From RGIG990 sp045589455 (lineage in GTDB: Bacteria > Verrucomicrobiota > Kiritimatiellia > RFP12 > UBA3636): a DNA stretch of 64,000 nt. Made by a program: the position numbers and the translations under genes. Shown in pieces: positions 51,412 through 58,982 of the stretch. How positions within the stretch are numbered: position 1 is the stretch's first letter; every line of letters begins with the position of its first letter. The stretch spans positions 6,042-70,041 of the forward strand of contig JAZNPC010000060.1 of assembly GCA_045589455.1 (NCBI GenBank). The letters are read 5' to 3'. Under the pieces are notes generated by a model, which saw only the letters and a program-made list of their open reading frames with translations, made no database searches and was not told the DNA's origin.

Positions 51412-51981
51412 ATGACACAAGAGGAAGTACTTTCCGTATTATCAGAAACCGGTGCATTATTGCATGGTCACTTTGAGCTACGCTCAGGTTTACATAGCCC
51501 AGAATTTTTCCAGTGCGCAAATCTTCTTCGCTATCCACGCCAAGCAGAAAAGCTTTGCAGCGAGCTTTGCAAGCTTCTTCCAGCAGAGGTTGCTAAGCAG
51601 GCAGAAACAGTAATTTCACCAGCACTTGGTGGTATCTTAGTTGGCCACGAAGTTGCTCGTGCATTAGATAAGAAATGCATCTTCGCTGAAAAGCAAGATG
51701 GCAAGCTAGTGCTTCGTCGTTTCAATATCCTTAAGGGCGAGCCAGTAATCGTTGCTGAGGATGTTGTTACACGCGGTGGCAGGGTGCAGGAAACAATTGA
51801 TATTGTTCACGAGCTTGGTGGTAAGGTAGTAGCAGTGCTAACACTTGTTGATCGCAGCAATGGAACAGTTGATTTTGGTATACCTCACTATTCATTGTTA
51901 AAGATGTCACCTGTAACCTGGGAGCCAAGTGAGTGCCCACACTGTGCACGTGGTTCTAAGGCAGTACATCCTGGTAGCTAA
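51412..51981 (+). CDS. pyrE: Orotate phosphoribosyltransferase
   Basis: 189 residues. PyrE makes orotidine 5'-monophosphate from orotate and PRPP. The PRPP loop is 'VIVAEDVVTRGGRVQETIDI'. 'LHGHFELRSGLHSPEFFQCA' and 'ISPALGGILVGHEVARAL' are typical of the longer-known PyrE class of this length. The C-terminal 'ECPHCARG' has a Cys-x2-Cys pair also seen in that class. No other pyr genes are adjacent. Confidence 0.93.
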   Translation: MTQEEVLSVLSETGALLHGHFELRSGLHSPEFFQCANLLRYPRQAEKLCSELCKLLPAEVAKQAETVISPALGGILVGHEVARALDKKCIFAEKQDGKLVLRRFNILKGEPVIVAEDVVTRGGRVQETIDIVHELGGKVVAVLTLVDRSNGTVDFGIPHYSLLKMSPVTWEPSECPHCARGSKAVHPGS

Positions 51982-51994
51982 TAAATAAAAGTTT

Positions 51995-52023
51995 TTGCTT
52001 TATTTTTACTACGTAAATAGATA
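51995..52023 (+). promoter_or_regulatory. Possible promoter of pckG
   Basis: TTGCTT (51995-52000) and TAGATA (52018-52023) are 17 bases apart, 80 bases before the start codon. AGGAGAT precedes the ATG. Confidence 0.4.
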
Positions 52024-52104
52024 AAATATACGCGCAAAAATTCATAACGCGTTGTAAGTGAAATTTTTTCGAAAAAATAAACTCAACATTAGGAGATAAT
52101 AAAT

Positions 52105-54003
52105 ATGGCAACAGTAAAAGCCCCTACAAAGAATGCAAAGCTTCTTGCTTGGGTAAAAGAGTGGGAGACAATCTGTCAACCAAATAACGTTGTATGGTGC
52201 AACGGTTCAAAGAAAGAGTGGAAAGATCTTTGCGAGATGATGGTTGCAAATGGTCAGTACATCAAGCTAAATCCAAAGCTACGTCCAGACTGCTATCTAG
52301 CACGCTCACATGAATCAGACGTTGCTCGCGTTGAGGGTCGCACATACATCTCTTCTGAAGAGCAGGTAGAGGCAGGTCCTACAAACAATTGGGAGGATCC
52401 AAAAGTTCTAAAGAAGACACTTCTAAAGCTTTACAAGGGCTGCATGAAGGGTCGCACAATGTACGTTATCCCATTTGCTATGGGTCCTCTAGGTAACCCA
52501 ATCACAAAGCTTGGTGTTGAGATTACAGACTCTCCATACGTTGTAACAAACATGCACATCATGACACGCGTTGGTAAGGCTGTTCTTAAGGAGCTTGATA
52601 AGGGTGCAGAGTATGTTCCATGCGTACACTCAGTTGGCGCTCCTCTAAAGGCAAAGCAGAAGGATGTTGCATGGCCTTGCGCTCCAATGGACAAGAAGTA
52701 CATTGTTCAGTTCCCTGAGACAGGAGAGATTTGGTCATTTGGTTCTGGCTACGGCGGAAACGCACTACTAGGTAAGAAGTGCTTCGCTCTACGTATCGCA
52801 TCTAACATCGCTCGCAAGGAAGGCTGGATGGCTGAGCACATGCTTATCCTAAAGCTTACATCACCTGAGAACAGCGTTCACTACATGACAGCTGCATTCC
52901 CATCAGCTTGCGGTAAGACAAACCTCGCTATGATGCTTCCTAAGCTAAAGGGCTGGAAGCTAGAGACAGTTGGTGACGATATCGCTTGGATTAAGCCAGG
53001 TGAGGATGGCCGCCTATACGCTATCAACCCAGAGAATGGTTTCTTCGGTGTTGCTCCAGGTACATCTAAGGATTCAAACCCTAACGCTCTATTGTCTTGC
53101 AAGAAGGGCACAATCTTCACAAACGTTGTTCTAACTGATGATGGCGACATTTGGTGGGAGGATATGGGTATCGACGCTCCAGAGCACGGTATTGACTGGA
53201 AGGGCAATGAGTGTTGGCGCGCAGCAGATCGTGCTGACAAGATGGTACCAAAGAAGGGTATGACAGCTAAGGAAGCTAAGGAAATGGGCTATGTAGCAGC
53301 TCACAAGAACTCACGCTTCACAGCTCCTGCAATTAACTGCCCAGTACTTGACAAGGATGGCTTCGAGGGTCTATATGAAGGTAAGCCAGTTGGTGTACCA
53401 GTTGATGCAATGCTATTCGGTGGCCGTCGTCCTTCAACAATCCCTCTAATCAACGAGGCTAAGGATTGGACACACGGTGTATTCATGGGTGCTGCTGCTG
53501 GTTCTGAGATTACAGCTGCTGTTATCTCTGACAAGATTGGTCAGGTTCGCCGTGATCCAATGGCTATGCTTCCATTCTGCGGCTACAACATGGGTGACTA
53601 CTTCGCACACTGGTTGTCAATGGCAGATAGAGCAACAAAGCTTCCAAAGATCTTCTTTGTAAACTGGTTCCGTAAGGATGCTAATGGCAACTTCATGTGG
53701 CCAGGCTACGGCGACAACAGCCGTGTTCTAAAGTGGATCTGCGATCGTATCGAGGGCAAGGTAAAGGTTGTTAATACTCCAATTGGTAACCTACCAAAGG
53801 CTAAGGATATCGATCTATCTGATTCTGACATCAAGGCAAAGGTTGTTAAGGAGCTTCTAACAGTTGATAAGGCTGGTTGGACAAAGGAGCTTAAGGGTCT
53901 TGCTGATGACTGGAAGGCAAAGGAAGACTTCAATGGTCGCCTACCAAAGGCTCTAAAGAGCAAGCTTGCTGAGATCAAGAAGGATCTTAAGAATATGAAG
54001 TAA
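52105..54003 (+). CDS. pckG: Phosphoenolpyruvate carboxykinase (GTP)
   Basis: 632 residues. It interconverts oxaloacetate + GTP and phosphoenolpyruvate + CO2 + GDP. The P-loop with catalytic Cys is 'FPSACGKTNLAMM' (about 264-276), the metal site follows as 'VGDDIAWIKPGEDG', and the guanine pocket is near 'PFCGYNMGDYFAHWL'. Leucine codons are mostly CTA or CTT and the gene has a strong ribosome binding site and terminator, so it is likely highly expressed. In fermenting anaerobes it often runs toward oxaloacetate, which could supply the carboxyltransferase at 37617. Confidence 0.96.
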   Translation: MATVKAPTKNAKLLAWVKEWETICQPNNVVWCNGSKKEWKDLCEMMVANGQYIKLNPKLRPDCYLARSHESDVARVEGRTYISSEEQVEAGPTNNWEDPKVLKKTLLKLYKGCMKGRTMYVIPFAMGPLGNPITKLGVEITDSPYVVTNMHIMTRVGKAVLKELDKGAEYVPCVHSVGAPLKAKQKDVAWPCAPMDKKYIVQFPETGEIWSFGSGYGGNALLGKKCFALRIASNIARKEGWMAEHMLILKLTSPENSVHYMTAAFPSACGKTNLAMMLPKLKGWKLETVGDDIAWIKPGEDGRLYAINPENGFFGVAPGTSKDSNPNALLSCKKGTIFTNVVLTDDGDIWWEDMGIDAPEHGIDWKGNECWRAADRADKMVPKKGMTAKEAKEMGYVAAHKNSRFTAPAINCPVLDKDGFEGLYEGKPVGVPVDAMLFGGRRPSTIPLINEAKDWTHGVFMGAAAGSEITAAVISDKIGQVRRDPMAMLPFCGYNMGDYFAHWLSMADRATKLPKIFFVNWFRKDANGNFMWPGYGDNSRVLKWICDRIEGKVKVVNTPIGNLPKAKDIDLSDSDIKAKVVKELLTVDKAGWTKELKGLADDWKAKEDFNGRLPKALKSKLAEIKKDLKNMK

Positions 54004-54029
54004 GCAAAAATTTTGCTTAATCAATTCTA

Positions 54030-54065
54030 AAAAAAATCCCGTGGGTTCGCCTGCGGGATTTTTTG
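54030..54065 (+). terminator. Rho-independent terminator of pckG
   Basis: AAAAAATCCCG ... CGGGATTTTTT, an 11-pair stem with a T run, 27 bases after the stop. The same hairpin, with the flanking DNA beyond it, recurs inverted at 59255-59291. Confidence 0.9.
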
Positions 54066-54758
54066 CTTTAATGTGGTGCTAATGTGATGCACGTGGGGGC
54101 TAAAAGTGCGAAGAAGGGACGCAGAGGTCGCAGAGCCGTGACGCCGAAAAAACACTAGCGGAGTGAGGTTTGCCAAGGCTATTGCTTTATCTTTCGAAGC
54201 AATTTGGCAAATCTCATCCACTAGTGTGCTCGCCTAGAAGACTATTAAGATGCGAAGGCGATGCATTATAATAAATGAAGAATGAAGAATGAAAAATGAA
54301 GAATTCAGGTAGAGTTGAGTGGTTTTTTTTCTCCATTCTCGCGTCTAATCTCGTCCGCTGCGTCCTCCGCGTAGCAGCGTCCATTTTTTCGCACTTCTAG
54401 CCATCACGTGTAACTCCGCACTCTTTATTCTTATCAATCCTATTGGGAATGGCTTGTGTAGTGATTTTTGGAGGCAGTTTTAATGCTTGAAGATGTATGT
54501 TTATTCTTGTTTAAATAAAAAATAAGTGCTAATATTGAGTGCACGAATAAGAGGTAAATATTGCCTCTTCAGATGATTTTATTTGTCGTATGACGAAACC
54601 TAGGAAATTTCTAATACACGACATTTAGGGCAGAGATGCGCCATTCCTTGGCGTATTCTCTTTGTTATGTTTGTTTCAGGGTCTCCTAGGGCCTCATCAT
54701 AGACATAGAAAGAGAATACGTTTTTATTGTAAATTAACAAAACCAAAGGAATGGAAAT
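54066..54758. other. Spacer before the FGE gene pair
   Basis: 693 bases. The first half is the left arm of the long inverted repeat with its inserted hairpin. Further on are AAGAGG-TAAATATTG-CCTCTT (about 54549-54569) and a 12-base inverted repeat CGTATTCTCTTT / AAAGAGAATACG (54651-54662 and 54709-54720), which may fold in the leader of the FGE gene. AAAGGAATGG precedes the start. No gene is seen. Confidence 0.55.
54152..54227. repeat. Three-tier hairpin element, copy 3
   Basis: Outer stem ACACTAG/CTAGTGT, then TGAG/CTCA, TTTGCC/GGCAAA and inner TTGCT/AGCAA. It shares the ACACTAG outer stem with copy 1 (9814). It lies inside the 125 bases that are missing from the right arm of the long inverted repeat, so it looks like an insertion. 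Confidence 0.6.
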
Positions 54759-55439
54759 ATGAAGAAAATATCAATATTGTTTGCCGTAGCAATCGCTATG
54801 ATAAGCACAGCTTCATTTGCAAAAACAAATCCACATAAAGGTGAAGCCATTTATGTTGAAGAGATTATAGAAACCATGGTTCAAATTCCTGGTAAAGATT
54901 ATCTTATGGGCAAATATGAGGTAACTCAAGCCCAATGGCAATCAATAATGGGTAACAATCCTTCATATTTTACAGGCGATTCATCTCGTCCAGTAGAGTG
55001 TGTTTCATGGTATGATTGTCAAGAGTTTATTGAGAAGCTTAACGCTCGAGCAGAAGTAAAGCAAGCAGGCTTAACCTTCTTCCTACCAACAGAGGAGCAA
55101 TGGGAGTATGCTTGCCGTGCAGGAGGCACAGGTAAGTATGGCTTACTTGCAGATGGGCGAGATGGCTCCCTTGATGAGATGGGGTGGTATAAATATAATT
55201 CAGGAGACGAAACGCATCCAGTAGGACAGAAGAAACCCAATGTATGGGGGTTATACGATATGCATGGTAATGTGTGGGAGTGGACAGCGTCGGCAAATGG
55301 TTTTTTCCGTTTTAACCGTGGTGGTAGCTACTATCATGATGCGTCTGTCTGCGAGTCGGATTTCAGGAACTGGTTCAGTCCCGATTACAGGTGCAGCTAC
55401 CTCGGCTTTCGCCTCGTCGCCTCTAGGACAGGTTATTAA
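54759..55439 (+). CDS. Exported FGE-fold protein, candidate DGR target
   Basis: 226 residues. Sec signal peptide ('ILFAVAIAMISTASFAKT', cleavage after Ser-Phe-Ala), no lipobox. The rest is one FGE-sulfatase domain: 'LMGKYEVTQAQWQSIMGNNP', 'LPTEEQWEYACRAGGTGKYG', 'WGLYDMHGNVWEWTA', 'LGFRLVASR'. As in the 25777 gene the two FGE catalytic cysteines are not both present. The N-terminal part ('GEAIYVEEIIETMVQIPGKD') matches domain 1 of the 55801 protein, whereas the 3' end matches domain 2 of that protein, so this gene is a mosaic. Codons 180-214 are the variable segment. Confidence 0.85.
   Translation: MKKISILFAVAIAMISTASFAKTNPHKGEAIYVEEIIETMVQIPGKDYLMGKYEVTQAQWQSIMGNNPSYFTGDSSRPVECVSWYDCQEFIEKLNARAEVKQAGLTFFLPTEEQWEYACRAGGTGKYGLLADGRDGSLDEMGWYKYNSGDETHPVGQKKPNVWGLYDMHGNVWEWTASANGFFRFNRGGSYYHDASVCESDFRNWFSPDYRCSYLGFRLVASRTGY
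55296..55431 (+). other. Candidate DGR variable region, copy B
   Basis: Codons 180-214 (55296-55400) plus constant block 55401-55431. Same frame and length as copies A and C, no indel. Predicted template codons AAC/AAT have become ttt, ttc, aac, tat, cat, gat, gtc, ttc, aac, ttc, agt, tac, tgc, agc, tac. Invariant codons include Gly-Gly-Ser-Tyr, Trp, Pro-Asp and Leu-Gly-Phe-Arg-Leu, the scaffold of the fold. Confidence 0.75.
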
Positions 55440-55543
55440 CTGTGCTAAAAGAAAAGAGGAGGCGAAGCAAGCGGTGCAAATAAAAAGCACCGCAAGCAAG
55501 CCTCCGATAAATGTTTTTCAACCCGTCAAAAAGGTTGAAAAAT
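55437..55543 (+). repeat. FGE 3' element (double hairpin) after copy B
   Basis: Immediately follows the stop: ACTGTGCTAAA box, nested stem GGAGGC/GCCTCC around GCGGTGC/GCACCGC, and a ten-pair stem TTTTTCAACC/GGTTGAAAAA. It is nearly identical to 58187-58300 and 24642-24769. In the Bordetella phage retroelement a hairpin just downstream of the variable region is needed for homing; this element is in the corresponding place. Confidence 0.7.
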
Positions 55544-55554
55544 AAGGTAATTAA

Positions 55555-55788
55555 ACAAAGAAGCGTGAGATTACATCTATCCGTAGAAAGCTTGTTCAGC
55601 AGGCAGAGCAAGTGAAAATGAATGCAGAGCTAGCTTAAATAACAGAACTAAAGGATGTACTAGGAATAATTCAAGACCTTATGCTATAAATTGATGAGGA
55701 TCCAGAAAAGCTAAACCTTGATGATTTAACATCCGAAGACCCTAACGCTAAACGCAATAAAGCTGTGTCATATTTTTTAAGTAAGTAA
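55555..55788 (+). pseudogene. Decayed coding remnant with two in-frame TAA codons
   Basis: Reading frame from about 55555 to the stop at 55786 gives a plausible hydrophilic helical protein ('LVQQAEQVKMNAELA', 'ITELKDVLGIIQDLML', 'IDEDPEKLNLDDLTSEDPN'), interrupted by TAA at 55636 and 55687. TAA is an ordinary stop elsewhere here, so this is probably a broken gene between the two FGE genes. No start codon or family could be recognised. Confidence 0.45.
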
Positions 55789-55800
55789 TAAGGAGTAATA

Positions 55801-58188
55801 ATGAGAACAAATAAAAAAATACTATTGACAATATTGTCTGGATTTATATGCTTTGGACAAGTATTTGGGCAAACAGATGAGCAAAAAGCAGCTGCGGAAC
55901 GCCAAGCATTCTTCGATGAATATTGGAATGAATTAGCATCTAGAATAAACGAGCGTATAACATATAAGGACAGAGAAGAATATTTACAGGCTGTAAAATC
56001 GCAACTATTGCATGACAATAATGATGGAACGGTTTTATTAGATGAATTTGCATCTGAATATTTGCCTAATACTTTTGCTAAATATGAAAAGGCACGTGAA
56101 AAGTCATTAGAGATTGGACAAAATCTTAAATCAGTCTTTACAAAACCATTAGATGATAATTCACCAGAATGGCCTAGCTATATAAAGGCGACAGAAAAGT
56201 ATTGTCAAATCCTTTGTGATGAAAAACGAATCCAGAATGGAATTTCATATATTTATTTATTCCATAAGGTTGGAGCAATGAGTGATGATATGCTCGCTGA
56301 GCTTGATAAATCAGAAAAAATGAATTTTTGGTTTGAGATTGATTTTAAGCATGATTTAAATCAATACCAAATAAAGAAAGTGGAAGGAGTTATGGAATTT
56401 GCGCAAAAGAATATGCCAGAAACCTTTGCTCTATTAGAAGCTTTTGAAAAAGAAATAAATGAAACAAAAGTGCAGTTTGATGGAATATATGCAGAGGCAG
56501 AGAAGCAAAATTATTTCCTAGGAAATACAACACACCCAGTCTTTGTCGCATTTGAGTTTAAATATAGAAAAACAATAGAAAAATATAATACCATAATGCA
56601 GCAAGTAAAGAATCTTCAGGTTGAGCATTTGCTTTTAGAAGTAACAGGAGATGATTTGGCTTCACAAGATATCAAAATCGCTAAAGAGTATAAAGCCTTT
56701 AAAGATTCCTTACCAGAATTTGTAAAAACTAATGCACATAAGGGTGTAGCCTTATATGTTGAAGAGATTATAGAAACCATGGTTAAAATACCAGGAAAAG
56801 ATTATCTTATGGGTAAATATGAGGTAACTCAAGCTCAGTGGCAATTAATTATGGGTGAAAATCCATCGTATTTCAAAGGCGATTTATCTCGTCCTGTAGA
56901 GCAAGTTTCATGGAATGACTGTCAGAAGTTTATTGAGAAGCTAAATTCTTATTCCAATGAAGCTGGGTTAACCTTCTTCCTGCCAACCAAAGAGCAATGG
57001 GAGTATGCTTGCCGAGCAGGAAGCACAGGCGATTGGGGATTACTTGCTGATGGCTCAATGGGTACACTTGATGCTATGGGCTGGTACGAAAATAATTCAG
57101 GACGCAAGACGCATCCAGTGGGGCAAAAGAAGCCAAATGCTTGGGGCTTATACGATATGCACGGCAATGTGGGGGAGTGGACTGCCTGGGAGTACCGCGA
57201 CTATAACCCCATCTACTGTGGCGGTGGCTGGGATGATAGCGCTTGGTTTTGCAATACTGGCAGCGGGAGCTACAGCAACCGTGACCGCAAGTTAGACGGG
57301 GACGACGATCTCGGCTTCCGCCTCGCTGCTCGGCGTATAGTTGAATTAGTTATAAAAGCCAAGTGTGATGGAAAGTTTATTTCTGGTGAGGATTTAGTCC
57401 AATTAGGTGGCAAGCAATATGACATAGGAGAAGCTTTTGAAGTAATTGATGGAACTAACTATGGTGATGCAGAAATTAGATGCAACATAGGAGGAAAGAA
57501 TTATTCAGGGCAAGTATCTATAGGCAAAGTTACGTGGAAAGGCACAAAGGAATTTGTCGTTGACTTAAAAGAAATAAAAGAGCAACCAAGGATAACGGTA
57601 GCGGGCATAGAAATGGTACGCATACCAGATAATGCTACCCATAAAGACTTGTACTTTGGTAAATATGAGGTTACTCAGGCTCAATGGCAAGCAATAATGA
57701 GTAATAATCCTTCATGTCATGAAGGCGATTCATCTCGCCCAGTGGAGTTTGTTTCATGGTATGGTTGCCAAGAGTTTATTAAGGAGCTAAATGCTCGTGC
57801 GGATGTAAAGCAAGCAGGGATCACATTTAGATTGCCAACAGAGGAAGAGTGGGAGTATGCTTGCCGAGCAGGAAGCAAAGGCAAGTATGGCTTTCTTGCA
57901 GAAGGGCGAGAAGGTTCTCTATACGAGATGGGTTGGTATTGTGATAATTCAGGAGACGAAACGCATCCAGTAGGACAGAAGAAGCCAAATGCATGGGGGT
58001 TATACGATATGCATGGCAATGTGTGGGAGTGGACTGCCTCAGCTTATGGTTCTGGCCGTTTTAACAAAGGTGGTAGCTACTTTAATTTTGCGTCTTACTG
58101 CGAGTCGGATGAAAGGGGCTGGGACGATCCCGATGACGGGTACTACAACCTCGGCTTCCGCCTCGCTGCCTCTAGGACAGGAAAATAA
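55801..58188 (+). CDS. Exported two-domain FGE-fold protein, candidate DGR target
   Basis: 795 residues. Signal peptide ('LLTILSGFICFGQVFGQT'); then a helical region (~25-310) rich in Glu and Lys, of unknown family; FGE domain 1 (~315-515, ending 'LGFRLAARR'); a small beta linker (~515-590, 'VIKAKCDGKFISGEDLVQLG'); and FGE domain 2 (~595-795, ending 'LGFRLAASRTGK'). Domain 2 has the candidate variable segment at codons 749-783. Domain 1 ends in a similar block with unusual residues and may be an older diversified copy. The repeat in one chain suggests tandem duplication. GGAGTAATA precedes the ATG. Confidence 0.83.
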   Translation: MRTNKKILLTILSGFICFGQVFGQTDEQKAAAERQAFFDEYWNELASRINERITYKDREEYLQAVKSQLLHDNNDGTVLLDEFASEYLPNTFAKYEKAREKSLEIGQNLKSVFTKPLDDNSPEWPSYIKATEKYCQILCDEKRIQNGISYIYLFHKVGAMSDDMLAELDKSEKMNFWFEIDFKHDLNQYQIKKVEGVMEFAQKNMPETFALLEAFEKEINETKVQFDGIYAEAEKQNYFLGNTTHPVFVAFEFKYRKTIEKYNTIMQQVKNLQVEHLLLEVTGDDLASQDIKIAKEYKAFKDSLPEFVKTNAHKGVALYVEEIIETMVKIPGKDYLMGKYEVTQAQWQLIMGENPSYFKGDLSRPVEQVSWNDCQKFIEKLNSYSNEAGLTFFLPTKEQWEYACRAGSTGDWGLLADGSMGTLDAMGWYENNSGRKTHPVGQKKPNAWGLYDMHGNVGEWTAWEYRDYNPIYCGGGWDDSAWFCNTGSGSYSNRDRKLDGDDDLGFRLAARRIVELVIKAKCDGKFISGEDLVQLGGKQYDIGEAFEVIDGTNYGDAEIRCNIGGKNYSGQVSIGKVTWKGTKEFVVDLKEIKEQPRITVAGIEMVRIPDNATHKDLYFGKYEVTQAQWQAIMSNNPSCHEGDSSRPVEFVSWYGCQEFIKELNARADVKQAGITFRLPTEEEWEYACRAGSKGKYGFLAEGREGSLYEMGWYCDNSGDETHPVGQKKPNAWGLYDMHGNVWEWTASAYGSGRFNKGGSYFNFASYCESDERGWDDPDDGYYNLGFRLAASRTGK
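57193..57330 (+). other. Internal variable-region-like segment (domain 1)
   Basis: Codons 465-503 end in CTCGGCTTCCGCCTCGCTGC (57310-57329), the same constant block as copies A to C. Upstream, many codons end in C or T with varied first two bases (gat, gat, agc, ttt, tgc, aat, agc, tac, agc, aac, gac, gac, gac, gat). It aligns less well with A to C and no 3' hairpin element follows, so current retargeting is doubtful. Confidence 0.4.
58045..58180 (+). other. Candidate DGR variable region, copy C
   Basis: Codons 749-783 (58045-58149) plus constant block 58150-58180. It differs from A and B mainly in codon positions 1 and 2. Exceptions to a pure adenine model across the three copies are the codon sets cgt/cgt/aaa, ccg/gcg/gcg, gtt/gag/gag and the third base of agc/ttc/gaa. 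Confidence 0.75.
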
Positions 58189-58300
58189 CTGTGCTAAAAG
58201 AAAAAAGGAGGCGTAGCAAGCGGTGCAAATAAAAAGCACCGCAAGCAAGCCTCCGAAAAATGTTTTTCAACCCGTTTTAAGGGTTGAAAAACCAAATTTT
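58187..58300 (+). repeat. FGE 3' element (double hairpin) after copy C
   Basis: ACTGTGCTAAA box, nested GGAGGC/GCCTCC and GCGGTGC/GCACCGC stems, then an 11-pair stem TTTTTCAACCC / GGGTTGAAAAA followed by a T run. The second stem could also terminate transcription. Confidence 0.7.
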
Positions 58301-58433
58301 TTGATGACAATATGAGCCAATTTAAAATTTTCTTTGTCCCACATATAACCTGTTTCTAATCTAATATTAGAACAAAAATCTGTTAACACATTGAGTTAGT
58401 ATTCTTAGGAAGAAAACCCAATGTGTTTTTTTG

Positions 58434-58982
58434 TCGCTGACGCTCTGGCCTTCGGCGAAACGCGGAGAAAAAAGAGGCTCGGAGACACGGAGGTATTCTG
58501 GGGTAATTGTAGTGATTGCTTGCACAATTCTCCACGTCTCCGCGTCTCCGTGTTAAGCGTAAGCAATAAGTGCAACGATTAGCATAGTCCTCCTTTTCCT
58601 CCGTGAGAATCACACTTCGTGTGTCCGTGTTAGGCGAAAGCAATGAACGAAAGTGATTTAAACGCTCTTGCTCAAGCCTTCGGCGAAACACGGAGAATAA
58701 AGAGAACGGAGACACGGAGGGGTTTGGGGGTAATTGTAATGGTTGTTAGTATAGTTCTCCCTTGTCCTCCGTTCTCCGTGTTAGGCGTAAGCAATAAGTG
58801 TAACGATTTAAACGCTAACGCTTGAGCCTTCGGCGAAACACGGAGCACACGTAGTGTGGTTTTCAAGAGAACGGAGACACGGAGGGGTGCTTGGGATTGT
58901 TAGAATAATTGCTTGCACAATTCTCCTTTGTCCACCGTAAAAATCACACTATGTGTGTCCGTGTTGAGCGAAAGCAACGAGT
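58434..58982. repeat. Three tandem hairpin-forming units
   Basis: Units start near 58434, 58662 and 58812. Each begins GCCTTCGGCGAAACACGGAG (or a close variant), then ACGGAGACACGGAGG, an AT-rich centre, and ends with the complement CTCCGTGTTAGGCG. Each is thus a long imperfect palindrome of about 150-220 bases. A TCACACTNYGTGTGTCCGTG hairpin is added in units 1 and 3. Confidence 0.65.

Larger units (their letters stand above)
54030..54400 (+). repeat. Long inverted repeat, left arm
   Basis: From the terminator onward, 54030-54125 and 54250-54400 match the reverse complement of 58983-59291 over roughly 230 bases: the terminator, GATGCACGTGGGG, TAAAAGTGCGAAGAAGGGAC, GCGATGCATTATAATAAATG, a GAATGAAGAATGA minisatellite, and TCTCCATTCTCGCGTCTAAT. 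The 125 bases between the two blocks (54125-54250) are absent from the right arm. The arms bracket the FGE gene pair. Confidence 0.8.

Noticed and set aside
58643..58866. Overlapping frames of about 60 codons on both strands
   Set aside because: They are products of the tandem palindromic units and have no coding signals.
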